Assembly: GCF_001625195.1 (NCBI RefSeq)
Contig: NC_054391.1
Location: 8,136,552-8,200,551, forward strand
DNA length: 64,000 bases
From: Drechmeria coniospora
Taxonomy: Eukaryota; Ascomycota; Sordariomycetes; Hypocreales; Ophiocordycipitaceae
Direction of reading: 5' to 3'
Every line of letters begins with the position of its first letter. Positions within the stretch are counted from its first letter, which is position 1. The position numbers were made by a program, and so were the translations under genes. Under the pieces are notes generated by a model, which was given only the letters and a program-made list of their open reading frames with translations, did no database searches and was not told where the DNA came from. Shown piece by piece: positions 48,407 to 61,513 of the stretch.

Positions 48407-50214
48407 CCCCCTCTATTTAGTTAGTAAGGATACTGCTAAATAGGAATCCTTTAAAGACCTAGTAGGCTAAGGTATTGTTAGAAGAGATTAGCAGTAAGGG
48501 CCTTAGTAAGACCGTCGGTAGGTATTAACTTAGTATCGAGATAGCTGATTTTAGCTAAGCCGCTTATTGCTTTTTGCCGAATATACCGAAACTTTAGTAA
48601 AGTATATTTAGTACAAGAGTACTAATTTGGGTTGTTAGCGTTAGAGATAGATCTATTATTATTGTACAGAAGTAGAATAGGTTTTTAAAGACTTTTACCT
48701 ATTTCTATAAATAGACCATCTAGCTATTTAAGTTCCCGAATTGCTTCCAGTAGGGTATCCGATTCTGCCTTTATAGTTGAAAGAGTAATTGTACTTACCC
48801 TTTTTAACTTCCAGTAGATTAGTCTACCTACTAGGGTAAAGAGGTACCTATAGGTAGACTTAGAGGAATTTAAGTTACCTACAAAGTTACTGTCTGAAAA
48901 TCTAGATAGGCTAGGTACTAGGGACTTAGACTAATAATAAATAGCTAGGTCTATAGTTCCTTTTAGATATTAAAGAAGGTTCTTACCGGTTAATAGTTAG
49001 AGACTAGTAGCCTAATGTATATACCGAAATAGCTATTGGATTGCAAAGGCTATATCTAGTCGGGTTAATAGCATTAGGTATATTAGGGTCCTAACTATTT
49101 GTTAGTATACTAATTGGTCGGTTGCGGGTAAGGGAGGAAGAGTTATTATTATAGCTTGTTTAAGTATACCTAGCTGTAATAGTATTACTACCGCCTTAGC
49201 CCCCTCTAGCCTAAATTGCAATAGTACTTCTTCGATATACCCCTTTTAACTAAAGGTAATACCCTTAGTCGTTCGGCTAATCTGTATACCTAAGAAGAAT
49301 ATAGCCTGTCCGCGATCTTTAATTAGGTAAACCTTATGTAGTTTTTGTTTTAACTTATTAATATATATAAGGTTCGGCCCAATAAGCAAATAGTTATTAA
49401 TATAGCTAACTATATAGGTACTAGTAGTACTATTATAGTAAATAGCTGGATCGGATATAAGAGGTCGATATCCGTATTAATAGAGTAGTTTGGAAAGTAT
49501 ATCTTGCTACTCTTTAGGTTCTTGTTTAAGACTATAGAGTACTTTCTTTAAAAGAATGCCTTATTTAACTGCTGGATTATAGCCTAGCTTGGCTAGTTGC
49601 TTACTTATATTATTAGTCTTATTGAGACTAATAAATGCTTTTAATCTATTAGGTATTTTAAGGAAATTAACTTTAGGTAGCTTGCTGTTAAGGAAAGTAC
49701 TAATAAAGTTAATTTATTTAATATACCAATTGTTCTGGGTAGTAAGAGCTAGTAGTATCCTCTAGGTAGGTAGAATACTTATAGCTATAAAGGTCTTTAG
49801 GTAGTTAAGACCTTTAATCTGTATAAATCCTTTGGCTACTAAACGTACCTTAAATTTAATGGGATTGTTTTGCTAGTCCTTTTTGACTTATAGGATAAGA
49901 CGGCTTTTAAGGAGTCGTCTATTAGTTAGTATTTCTTAAAGTAGGATAAAATAAAATACCCCTACTAGGATAAGTTACTAAAATTCAGAGAATATAGTAC
50001 TTATCTACTGGTCTTTGTTGTTTAATTTAAGTACCTGCTTCTAGTTAGTAGGCTTGCTACTAACTAGTAGTTGCTTTACCTTAGCTTGGTAGTATAGGTT
50101 CTTAATCTAGTATACTAAGTTAAAATTTACTAAATTAGAATTGTCTTTTAATTTAGGTTTATCTAGAAGAGAGGTATCTAGTAGATCCTCTATTGGTTGG
50201 GCTAGGACCCCCTC

Positions 50215-50480
50215 TGTAGTACTAGTCCTAGTAGGACTAGTCGGTCCGTTGGCCTCTTGCAACCTACTAGTCCTAGCAGGACTAGTCGGTCCGTTGGCCT
50301 CTTACAACCTGCTAGTCCTAGTAGGACTAGTTGGTCCGTTGGCCTCTTGCAACCTGCTAGTCCTAGTAGGACTAGTCGGTCCGTTGGCTAGTTGCAACCT
50401 GCTAGTCCTAGTAGGACTAGTCGGTCCGTTGGCTAGTTGCAACCTACTAGTCCTACTAGGACTAGTAGGTCTACTGGTCC
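50215..50480. repeat. 45-bp coding tandem repeat in C2 (five to six units)
   Basis: Unit TAGTCCTAGTAGGACTAG plus CGGTCCGTTGGCCTCTTGCAACC. In the element's frame it reads RLQEANGPTSPTRTS repeats, located between integrase and RT. Confidence 0.9.
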
Positions 50481-51723
50481 TAGTAGGACTAGTAGCCCCC
50501 TTTGTCTCCCTAGGTGTTAGGGGACTGGAGTTGCTTTGCGAGATAGTAGTAGTTAAATTTACTATCTTAATTTCCCCCTCTAACTCTAGTCCTTTAATAC
50601 TAGGACTTAGTAGTCGGGGGAGCCCTTGGGAAATAGGGCTAATACCTTCTAGAATTTTCAGGAAGGTAGTTTTTGTAACCGACCTCCTAAAAGGTATATA
50701 TACAAGGTATATTTTTAAACCTAGCGTAGCTAGTAGCCTTACTGGTTCTGTTTGGGATACTAGTTTGGTACTTTAAATCCGTTTCTAATAAGGAATAAGG
50801 ACTTTGCAATATATACTAATAGCCTTATAGGCCGTAAGATTTAGTAGTATTTTCAGTCCCTGTAATTCCTGCTTTAGTAATTGGTAGGGACTTAAATCCC
50901 AGTTCGAAATTATAGTATAGTTAATAAGATTAACTATAGTAGGAAGAATGGTAGACTAGAGGAAAAGTGGAAGGCCTGCCTAGATTATTATTATATGTAG
51001 TCGGTCTAGGATAACTTGTATAGACCGTTCGGTAAGTCCGTTCTATTCGGGCGTATATGGGTAAAATATATCGAATAGAATTCCTTTCTTACCTAACTAA
51101 GTTTAGAGTAATGTATTAAATTTTGTACCCTTATTGAAAAATAACTGTTTTGGGTAATAGTTATACTGTTGTTTTAGGCTTTTGAAGAGATTCCGAATAG
51201 CCTGGAAAACAGTTAATCCCTCCTTATTAGGTAAGATTAATACCTAACGGAAGCGGGATTTTCGATCAATTAGTATAAGACCTATAGACTTACGATTATA
51301 GGATACTAGTCGAATCCCAAATGTATTACCTGCAATTAAATTAAGAACGTAGTCTGGATTATCGATAGGATCCCTAGACTAGCGTCTAGTGGATTTGGCC
51401 TAAATATAGGTAAGGTATTGGAAATCGGTAGCCTAAATAGTCGAAAAGTTAGGTAGTCCAGTAGTAATACTACTGGTCTTTTTTAAGAGTAGGAGACTAA
51501 TACATTCCAGTCGAATGTACTAAATGCCCGCTTGTTGCAATAGTCTTTGGTAAGACTAGTTGTTAGATTCCGAATAAGTAGTTGGAAGAACTTGTTCCCT
51601 AAGACTAGCAGTTAGTACTACTAGTTGGTCTGTTGCCTTTATAGGAATTGGGTCTTCTATAGGGTCTTTGAACAGGGTAGCCTTAGTAAGGTCCCTTAGT
51701 ATAGCCGAACTAACAGTTGGGCT

Positions 51724-51986
51724 AGGTACCGATCTAGGTACCGACCGAGGCACCGGTAAAGGTACCGACCGAGGTACCGATAAAGGTACCGACCGAGGCA
51801 CCGGTAAAGGTGCCGACCGAGGTACCGATAAAGGTACCGACCGAGGCACTGGGGAAGGTACCGACCGAGGTACCGGTAAAGGTACCGACCGAGGCACCAA
51901 TAAAGGTGCCAACCGAGGCACCGATAAAGGTACCGACCGAGGTACTAGTAAAGGTACCGACCGAGGCACCGGGGAAGGTACCGACT
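51724..51986. repeat. 24-bp minisatellite in C2 (about 11 units)
   Basis: Unit GGTACCGACCGAGGCACC plus GGTAAA. In the element's frame it reads SVPLPVPR repeats, upstream of the integrase core. Confidence 0.93.
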
Positions 51987-52682
51987 AATCCTCTGCTTCG
52001 GTAGCCCAGGGGGGGGGTTGGGAGGGAATTTCGACTGTAATTCCGTAGCTACTGTAGTAGCTAGAGTGGGAAGTATTTGATTTCGTTAGATAGGGCGTTT
52101 ATTAACCTAACTGTTATAGGAAGAAGCCGTATTTCTGGAAGTTAAGGAGTCTATATAACTATCGATTTAAGTTATATAGATGTTCCTTAATAAGTGTTCC
52201 TCCAGACGTATAGTAGCGAATTCTACTAATAATACTAACCTCCAATTTCGGAATATATAGTGCTTCTTGTAAAACAAGAGTACCGTAAATAGATGGATTA
52301 GTGCGAATTAGTATAGTAAATTCAGTATAGCTAATACCTTTGGGATAAATTGGGCTACCTCTTGTTGTAATTGGTTTTGCTTAGGATTTTGCAATAGGTC
52401 GGAAAGTCGTAAACTTAAGCCGGTTATTGACTAAATAATAGGTTGAGCTAGTATTGTAAAGTAGGCCCATTCGGTACGTATTGTTGTTATTAATACAATA
52501 TGTAATACTAATATTACCTAAATTGGGTAACAGTACTAATTCTTATTTGGAATTAGAGTCGGTATCTAATTCCTAACAGGAATTAGATAACCCTATACAG
52601 CTAGTTAATAGGCTGTAGTTACTAGTTAGAAAACTAGTAGTACCCTTGTCTGGTGTATAGTTTTTGGTTCGATTGTATCGTT

Positions 52683-52805
52683 TGGGTCGGTTGGGTCGAT
52701 TGGGTTAATTGGGTTAATTGGGTTAATTGGGTTAGTTGGGTCGGTTGTTGGGTAATTTAGGTCGATTGGGTCGATTGGGTCGATTAGGTCGGTTAGGTTA
52801 ACTAG
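52683..52805. repeat. 9-bp tandem repeat (TTGGGTCGA type) in C2
   Basis: About 13 units of a 9-mer in the gag-side region. C3 has a shorter array at 60238-60322 and B a diverged one at 25226-25300. Confidence 0.88.
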
Positions 52806-53784
52806 GTTTAGTAGACCTATTGTCTGGTGTTTTAGATAGTTAAGTTATTCTGTAACTAAATGCTTAAAAACTAGGACTATTAGGATTTTAATATTCTTTT
52901 AGTAAGTTAGTCTAAAGGTATTGCAGGTTGAGGGATACTGTATTAATCCCTAAGATAGTATTGGTTTGGAGATTATTGCGTTATATTACAGCCTATTGTA
53001 AGAAAACAGGACTAATAGTTGTAAGGTATCGATTTACCTAATCCAGTAGGTCGATACTTACTCCAGTAAGTTAAAGTTAAGTAAGGTAGCTGTTAAATTC
53101 TGAATTAAACGCCTTAAGTGTTCCTTTATACCCTTTAAGTATAAGGTTGTAGTAGGAATTGTAGAGATTGTAACGTTAGGCTGCCTAGCCCTTTAAGTAC
53201 TATTATTTTAGCAATAGATAGGTATCTGTTGGGTTGTAAATCTATACAATTAATACTTGCAGGCCCTTAGAACAGCTATCCTAAAGTAGCATAAGCAGGG
53301 AGTATTAATTATAATATAAGTAACTAATAGTAATTAATAGGTTTTTTAGAAATTCCTTTAGGCAAAGGGAACTAAGTTAGATAGAAAGTAATTGTTCCTA
53401 TAAGTTAAAGTTCTTAGTATCTTTAAGCTTAGCATACTTTGGGAATAAGAATACCTTCTTGGATAGCTTAATATTAGAGCTTTAATTAGTTACTTTAGTA
53501 ATAGTAGTACTACTACTGTATATTGGGATTCCTTGGATAGGTATATGTTCGGGCTCTATTTTGTCGAGGCGTTTTTGAATTGGTATAATAGTATTGTTTA
53601 ATTGTTCCGTAAGTTAGTTGAACCGATTGGAAAGATTATCATACTGTAGTTATTGCTTTTAAATAATTACCTTAAGTTCCGATATAATGGGTGTTTTAGT
53701 AGCCTGACCTTCCTTAGTGGAATCTATTTTAAAAATACAAATACAATCTAGTTAGTAACTAGATTTTCGGTTTACCTTTCTACT

Positions 53785-54050
53785 AGTAGTACTAGTAGTT
53801 ACAATAAGTAGTACTTATTGTATTAGCAGCTAGATACTGCAGTTGAATTGATTTCCTGGAATTACCGTAAGTAGTACTTATAGCAGAAGTACTTTAGGAA
53901 GTACAATAAGTAGTACTTATTGTATTAGTAGCTAGATACTGCAGTTGAATCGTATTCCTAAAATTACCGTAAGTAGTACTTACCGTAGAAGTACGTTAGG
54001 AAGTACAATAAGTAGTACTTATTGTATTAGTAGTTGGGTCGATTGTTCCG
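53785..54050. repeat. Hairpin-array leader of Copia C2
   Basis: Three near-identical blocks carrying the palindrome CAATAAGTAGTACTTATTG, alternating with CCGTAAGTAGTACTTA, between gag and the primer site. Confidence 0.85.
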
Positions 54051-54073
54051 GAGGATTTTAGTATAGTCCTTCC

Positions 54074-54085
54074 GGGCTTATAACC
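54074..54085 (-). promoter_or_regulatory. Primer binding site of Copia C2 (initiator tRNA-Met type)
   Basis: Sense GGTTATAAGCCC, identical to Copia B and C3 (61502-61513), directly abutting the 5' LTR. Confidence 0.7.
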
Positions 54086-55019
54086 TATTAAAATAAAAAG
54101 GGGAATTACCTCTTGGAATAAAGGGGTAAAATAGGAAGGGTGCGCAGTAGAAGTTCAGTTGTACGGACTATCCAAAATGGATATTAATTGAGGCTATTAG
54201 TAATAGTAGGAAGTACACCAGTTAGTAACTAGGTAAGGAATACAGATTTAAATAAGTTAAATAGAAGTACCAAGGGATAATTTAGAAAAGAAAGACTATT
54301 GTATTTTTTATACTTACTTACGCGCGTATATGTATTTTTAGCGTATGCATTTTGTATATATGTCTAACTATCTAAGAGTATAGGAAAGGGAGGACCATTT
54401 TATACCTAAGAGGTAGTACCTTAATTAGTACAATATGTACGTATTGGAAATCTATCTGATTCTATATAATATATCTCCGAACAATCTATTTGTATTTAAT
54501 GCAGCTCCAAATACTCTAGTTAAGTTATACTGTAAGTTGGTTGCAACTAGTAGGGTTAATTAGTATTAGGGTTCGGTCGCAACAGTACAGCAGCAGTACT
54601 GCAGTAGTCGAGTGGGCTAATAGTAGTACTACTGGTAAGCAACTGCTAGTTATAGTTAGGTGGGTCCTCCCGCGCAATAGTAGTACTGTTGGCGGGCAAC
54701 TACTAGTAGTAGTTGAGAGCGCGTTAATTAACGGCCCGATTAATAATCTTACTTGGTCGACCAAGTACTACTTTGCACGTAACGTGCAACAGTAGTAAAT
54801 TGGCTAGGCAGTAGTACTGCTATTAATTATACTAAGTCGGAGCGAGGAGAATTTGTATAGCAAGTGCAATTCGTTAACTCAATATACTACCTGTACGTGC
54901 AGTACAGTGGTAGTATATGGGCAAGCAGTAGTACTGCTGCCCGGTGTTGCAAATAGCAATACATAGGATAGTATCCTATTTGGGTAGTCTTACTAGTATA
55001 AATACCAGTAATTTTAACA
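54086..55019 (-). repeat. 5' LTR of Copia C2 (934 bp)
   Basis: Same length as the 3' LTR; followed by the TSD ATAAC. Confidence 0.93.
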
Positions 55020-56072
55020 ATAACTTATAGAATACTACTTATATATTTAGTTTAGTAAACTAATATACCTCTAAGAGTAAGTAAAGTATTTCTTTAACTA
55101 GTAGGAGTAGGTAGTAATCCTATTATATAATTTTATTTAGGGTCTAGTAGTCTATATATAGCCTTTATTCTTTATTTTCTTTCTTAGTAAATAGTATTAG
55201 TATTACTACTACTAGTAAGCTTACTAATATTTATCCCTTATTTAGTAAGTCTATAATCTATTTATGGACTTAAAGTAGTTAGTCTTATAATATATTATAC
55301 AGTAAGCCCTAGGGTAGCTATAGTATTTCTCCCTTATTGTTTTATTATAGTTAGATATAGTAGTTTTAGGAGCCTTAGTATAGTAGTAGGCCTAAGGCCT
55401 ATTCCTTATTAAAGAGATTAATATAGTCCTAAAGGGCTACTAAAAGAATAAGTAGGGCTATTACTATTATATTTATACTTTTAGGTACTTATAGTACTAT
55501 TTCTTATAGTTTTATTACTATTTTTTGCAAGCTTATTACTACTAGTACTTCCTATTACTTTTATAAAAAGGTTTATATTAGTATAAGGTATACTTTATAG
55601 AACCTATTAGAAGGGTAGATATTGTTTGCTTATATAATTTAGTTACCTACCGCCCTAATTATAAGGGTTTAATCTATTATATTTAAGGTAACCTATTAAT
55701 ATTCTACTTATAGTAGACCTAGTATAGCATTTTAACTTAGGCCTAGGATAATATATAGGAGTACTAAGTTCTTTTAGCTATTTATATTAATTATTATATA
55801 GACTATATTAGTTATTATAGGGTAGGTAAAAGTATTACTTATATTCCGCTAAGATATTATAATAACCGTTTAGAGTAGCTATTTTATTAAAAGAGGGATA
55901 AGCTTAAGTTATAGGTATTAGGCTATCCTTTTGCTAATAGCCTTATAGTAGTTATAGCTACTATTAATTTAAATATTAAGGAATCTTATAGAATTTATAA
56001 GTATAGTAATAAGAAAGAGTAGTTTATTTATTCTTAGTATAATCTTTTTAAACTTAGTCTCTTAATTCCCTT

Positions 56073-56260
56073 AGTTCCTTATAGTCTACTTACCTATAAA
56101 CCCTTTATACCTTAATATAAGACTTAACTTAAAGGTACTTTATTTCCTTTTTCTTTTTTAGTCTTTAGTTCCTTATAGTCTACTTACCTATAAACCCTTT
56201 ATACCTTAATATAAGACTTAACTTAAAGGTACTTTATTTCCTTTTTCTTTTTTAGTCTTT
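56073..56260. repeat. 94-bp tandem duplication in element F2
   Basis: The block beginning AGTTCCTTATAGTCTACTTA is repeated with a 94-bp offset and is single-copy in F1 (near 10510-10600), so it arose in this copy. Confidence 0.9.
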
Positions 56261-57472
56261 AGTTCCTTATAAATATATTCTTCTCCCTAAGCAGCCTAAA
56301 TACTTATTCCTAAAGTATATAGAATTATAGCTTATTATAGGTATTATTAAATATAGTAGCCTTCCTTTTTATAGTAAATATATATACTAACTACCTTATA
56401 CTTATTTCTTTCTTCCTATATAACCTATTTTATTTACTATTAGGGCCCGCCTTAGCCTTAGTTTGTTTTTATTATTAGCCTAGTTATAGCTACTTTAGGC
56501 CCGGCTATAGCTCTAGAGCCTATTGTATTAACCCCTAATATTAGGGTATTGCCGTTCTTATTAGGTTAAGGGGTTACTTTAACTATCCCCTAGCTAGGCC
56601 TGCCCTAGTCCTTAATTTTATTCTCTATATATTATAATTCTATTTTAAATATAATTTATTTATATATATTAATTGCCTTATTATAGTTATTTATTATAGT
56701 CCCCTACTAAAGGATATAATCCCTTATTCTCTTAGTTAGCCTAATATAGAGCTTTATAAGTTTTACCTTACTAGGCTAATATATTCCTCCTATTAGTATA
56801 AGCTTTTCTTTAAAGTATATAAGGAACGTTAGGAATAACTTTAACGTCCCTTACCTAATATCCTTTAGTTTAATAACTACTAGTTACTAGTAGTAGGGGT
56901 TACTATAAGCTAATTTAAGGTATATTAAAAATTAGAATAGGTTATAACTAATATAAGAGCCTTCCTTAAAGTATATTGTAACTTATTACTAAACTTTAGC
57001 TAAGAGGTTTTACTAAATAAAGATCTATTAGTCCTAGGTAGACCTAATAAAGTCCCTATCTACCTAAAGCTTATAGTCTATATAGAACTTTTAGACTATA
57101 AAGGTACCCTTATTACTATTATATAGGTCCCTAACTAAAATTAGTTTATATTTAATATAGGCCTATAGTATATTTAACTTATCCCTAGTCCGTTCCTACT
57201 AGGAGTTAATTATTAAGGTATCTATTAGCTAGGCTAATAAGTACCCTAGGTCCTATTATACCTATTACTACCTATTTTTCTATAGAGCTAAGATTTAGAT
57301 AAAGTATATTTCTATTTAAGTATATATTCGACTAAACTCTATATAGACTTTTACTATAAAGTCCTTTATAACTTACTAAAGGTTAATTTCTTTAGGCTTC
57401 CCCTTATCTATTTTAACTTATAATAGTTAAGCTTTTCCTTCCTCCTAATCGGTATAAGTAAAGTCTTTTAAA

Positions 57473-57643
57473 TATTATAAAGTTACTAGGTAATTACTCT
57501 AGGACTCTTAATAATATTTATTAAAAGACTTAAAGGAGGGAAAACTACTTAGTAACTAGGGCTTTTAGTTATATATATTCCTCCTAGTAGGTCCCTTGGT
57601 TCCCTTCGTTCTCCTATATTAAGCTAAGCCCAATACTATAACA
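57473..57643 (-). repeat. 5' LTR of element F2 (171 bp)
   Basis: Full-length. Its outer neighbour at 57644 is the interior of Copia C3, so the element sits in or against C3 without a visible TSD partner. Confidence 0.9.
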
Positions 57644-58344
57644 GTAAGGACTTAAATCCCAGTTCGAAATTATAGTATAGTTAATAAGATTAACTATAGT
57701 AGGAAGAATAGTAGACTAGAGGAAAAGTAAAAGGCCTACCTAAATTATTATTATATATAGTTAGTCTAGGATAACTTATATAGACCGTTCGGTAAGTCCG
57801 TTTTGTTTAGGTATATACGGGCATAATGTATTAAATAAAATTCCTTTCTTACCTAACTAAGTCTAGAGCAATATATTGATTTTTGTACCCTTATTAAAAA
57901 TAACTATTTTGGGTAATAGTTATACTGTTATTTAAGGCTTTTAAAGAGATTCCGAATAGCCTGGAGAATATTTAATCCCTCCTTGTTGGGTAAGATTAAT
58001 ACCTAACGGAAGTAGGATTTTCGGTCGATTAGTATAAGTCCTATAGACTTATAATTATAGGATACTGCTCGAATCCCAAATGTATTACCTATAATTGAAT
58101 TAAGAATATAGTCTGGATTGTTAATAGGATCCCTAGACTGTTGTTTAGTGGATTTAGCCTAAATATAGGCAAGGTATTAGAAATCGGTAGCCTAAATGGA
58201 TAAGACGTTAGGCAGCCTAGTAGTAATACTACTAGTCTTTTTTAAGAGTAGGAGACTAATATATTTTAGTCTAATGTACTAAATGCCTACTTATTGCAAT
58301 AGTCTTTAGTAAGACTAGTTGTTTAATTCCGAATAAGTAGTTAG

Positions 58345-59139
58345 TGTTAAAAATACTAGTATTTATACTAGTAAGACTACCCAAATAGGATACTATCCTA
58401 TTACTACTACTACTAGTAGTAACTGCTAGGAGTACTACTACTAGTAAATATACTATACTATACTGCAAGTATTAGTATGCATATAGAGTTGACTAATAGT
58501 ATACAACATACTACTTCTCCGAACCACGACTCGGAGCGACTGCCGGTAGTACTACTGCCAGCCAACCCACTACTACAACCTGACCTACATATGTAGTAGT
58601 TAGTCGACTACTAGAGTCAATTGATCGGAACACCAATTGACATTCTCCTAACGGCTACCAGCCGTTGCCAGCTAAGAGTACTACTCTTAGCAATTTGAAC
58701 TATAGTACAGGGACAACCAAGCCGGTAACTTACCGTACGAATACGACCAAGCAGGTGACCTACTGCGCGGTATAATGGACTGGCCACCTGACTTAACAGG
58801 CTCGTATATGCGTACATTAGTATGGCAGTTATGGTCTCGACTTAGGTACACTGAGTTGTCGCAGATCGTATATGCGCACATTAGTATGGCAGTTATAGTC
58901 TCGACCTAGGAACCTAAGGTTATCGAGGTACTACCTCTAAGACATAAATAGTCCTATTTCTCCTGTACTGTACTTAATAGAATAATCGCATTCGTTTGTA
59001 TAATTTGGTACTACTAAGTTTGCACTCTTACCCAGTTACTAACTGGTTCCCCTTATGCTATTACTAATAGCTTGATTGATTCCCTAGTCCGTGCGATATA
59101 CTTCCACTACCCCTCCTCTTGCGCACTCAAATTGCAAGA
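58345..59139 (+). mobile_element. Solo Copia B LTR (795 bp), well preserved
   Basis: TGTTAAAAATACTAG...AATTGCAAGA with TSD GTTAG (58340-58344 and 59140-59144). It keeps many CA and TG steps, for example around 58500-58620, and is the least mutated large repeat in the right block. Confidence 0.95.
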
Positions 59140-59283
59140 GTTAGAAGAGCTTATTCCTTAGGACTAGTAGTTAGGACTACTAGTTGGTCTGTTGCCTCTA
59201 TAGGAATTAGGTCTTCTATAGGGTCTTTGAATAAGGTAACCTTAGTAAGGTCCCTTGGTGTAGCCGAACTAACAGTTGGGCTA

Positions 59284-59552
59284 GGTACCGATCTGGGTAC
59301 CGACCGAGGTACTAGGGAAGGTGCCGACCGAGGTACCGTTAAAGGTGCCGACTAAGGTACTGGGGAAGGTACCGACTGAGGCACTGGGGAAGGTGCCGAC
59401 TAAGGTACTATTAAAGGTGCCGACCGAGGTACTAGGGAAGGTACCGACCGAGGTACTGTTAAAGGTACCGACCGAGGCACTAGGGAAGGTACCGACCGAG
59501 GTACTGGGGAAGGTGCCGACCGAGGCACCGGAGAAGGTACCGACCAATCCTC
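59284..59552. repeat. 24-bp minisatellite in C3 (about 11 units)
   Basis: Same core as 51724-51986 but with spacer GGGAAG or GTTAAA in place of GGTAAA, indicating independent homogenisation. Confidence 0.9.
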
Positions 59553-61513
59553 TGTATCGGTAGCCTAGGGGGGGGGGTTGGGAGGGAATTTCGACTGTAA
59601 TTCCGTAGCTACTATAGTAGCTAGAGTAGGCAGAATCTGATTTCGTTAGATAGGGCGTATGTTAACCTTACTGTTATAGGAAGAAGCTGTATTTCTGGAA
59701 GTTAAGGAGTCTATATAACTATCGATTTAAGTTATATAGATGTTCCTTAATGAGAGTTCCTTTAGATATATAGTAGCAAATTCTACTAATAATACTAACC
59801 TCCAGTTTCGGAATATATAGTACTTCTTGTAAAACAAGAGTACTATAGATAGGTGGATTAGTGCAAATTAGTACAGTAAATTTAGTATAGCTAATACCTT
59901 TAGGATAAATTGGACTACCTCCTGTAATTAGGTTTGCTTGGGATTTAGTAATAGGTCGGAAAGTTATAAACTTAAGGCGGTTGTTAACTAAATAATAAGT
60001 TAAGCCAGTATTGTAAAGTAGGCCTATTCGGTACGTATCGGTATTTTTAATACAATATATTATACTAATATTCCCTAAATCGGGTAATAGTACTAATTCT
60101 TATTCGGAATTAGAGTTAGTATCTAATTCCTAATAGGAATTAGGTAACCCTATACAGCTAGTGGATAGGCTATAGTTACTAGTTAGGAAATTGGTAGTAC
60201 CCTTGTCTAGTATATGGTTTTTGGTTCGATTGTATTGTTTGGGTCGGTTAGGTCGTTTGGGTAAATTGGGTTAGTCGGGTCGGTTGGGTCGATTGGGTAA
60301 GTTGGGTCGGTTGGGTTAACTAGGTCTAGTAGACCTAGTTTTACTGTTATCTAATGTTTTGGATAGTTAAGTTATTCTGTAACTAAATGCTTGGAAACTA
60401 GGACTATTAGGATTTTAATATTCTTCCAATAAGTTAGTCTAAAGGTATTATAGGTTAAGGGATACTATATTAATTCCTAAGACTACATTGGTTTAGAGGT
60501 TATTGTATTGTATTGCAGCCTATTGTAAAAATATAGGACTAATAGTTATAAGGTATCGATTTGCTTAATCCAGTAGGTCGATACTTACTCTAGTAAGTTA
60601 AAGTCTGGTAAGACAGCTGTTGGATTTTAAATTAAATACCTTAAGTATTCCTTTGTACCCTTTAAGTATAAGGTTATAGTAGGAATTATAGAGATTGCAA
60701 TATTGGGCTGCCTGGCCCTTGGAGTAGTATTGTTTTAGCAACAGATAAATATCTATTAGGTTGTAAATCCATGCAATTAATGCTTACAGGCCCTTAGTAT
60801 AGCTATCTCAAAGTAGTATAAGCAGGGAGTATTAGTTGTAAGTTAAATAACTAGAAGTAATTAATAGGTTTTTTAGAAATCCTTCCAGGCAAAGGGAACT
60901 AAATTAAATAGTAAGGAATTATTCCTATAAGTTAAAGTTCTTAGTATCTTTAAGCTTAGTATACTTTAGGAATAAGAATACCTTCTTGAATAGCTTAGTA
61001 TTAAAGCTTAGATTAGTTATTTTAGTAGTAGTAGTATTACTACTATATATTAGAATTCCTTGGATAGGTATATATTTAGGCTCTATTTTGTTAAGGCCTT
61101 TTTGGATTAGTATAATAGTATTGTTTAATTGTTCTATAAGTTAATTGAACTAATTGGAAAGATTATTATACTATATTTATTGCCTTTGAATAATTGCTTT
61201 AAGTTCTAATATAATAGGTGTTTTGGTAGCCTAACCTTCCTTAGTAGAATCTATTTTAAAAATACAAATACAATCTAGTTAGTAACTAGGTTTTCGGTTT
61301 ACCTTTATACTAGTAGTACTAGTAGTTGCAATAAGTAGTACTTATTGTATAGGCAGCTGGATACTGTAGTTAAATCGATTTCTAGGAATTACTATAAGTA
61401 GTACTTATAGTAAAGATACATTAGGAAGTACAATAAGTAGTACTTATTGTAGTATTAGCAGCTAGGTTAATTATTCCAGGGGATTTTGGTATAGTCCTTC
61501 CGGGCTTATAACC

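Larger units (their letters stand above)
48430..53740 (-). pseudogene. gag-pol of Copia C2
   Basis: On the minus strand: gag (about 52.5-53.7 kb), a repeat-rich linker, integrase (TPE*NGLTERSIQVI near 51020-51060, ancestral TPEQNG), RT (the complement near 49380-49415 gives the YIDD-type box with Asn changes), and RNase H to about 48480 (ending KALTANLF). It carries 9-bp, 24-bp and 45-bp in-frame tandem repeats. Stops are mostly TAG/TAA at former Trp/Gln codons, though several segments stay open for over 100 codons. Not functional as read. Confidence 0.88.
47473..55019 (-). mobile_element. Full-length Ty1/Copia element C2 (7547 bp, 934-bp LTRs)
   Basis: LTRs 47473-48406 (3') and 54086-55019 (5') of equal length, TSD ATAAC (47468-47472 and 55020-55024). 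Primer site GGTTATAAGCCC (sense) abuts the 5' LTR at 54074-54085; the polypurine tract (complement CCCCCTC) abuts the 3' LTR at 48407. Among the less mutated large elements (many CA/TG remain), so a comparatively recent insertion into F2. Confidence 0.95.
44636..57643 (-). mobile_element. Truncated Ty3/Gypsy element F2, interrupted by D miniature element and Copia C2
   Basis: 44636-47472 and 55025-57472 align with 7228-11033 and 18060-18872 of F1, ending at the 5' LTR 57473-57643 with the self-priming site at 57460-57470. The left part (antisense frame, 3' LTR and part of pol) is missing. TSDs of the miniature element and C2 show both inserted into F2. The RT block is split by C2 near 47472. 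Heavily mutated. Confidence 0.85.

Noticed and set aside
50141..50776. 211-codon plus-strand open frame with Leu/Val/Gly repeats, resembling a membrane protein
   Set aside because: It is the opposite strand of the 45-bp coding repeat of Copia C2; the hydrophobic pattern comes from the repeat.
51724..51986. CRISPR-like array of 24-bp repeats
   Set aside because: Units are contiguous without unique spacers, lie in frame inside a Copia polyprotein, and recur at the same place in other copies.
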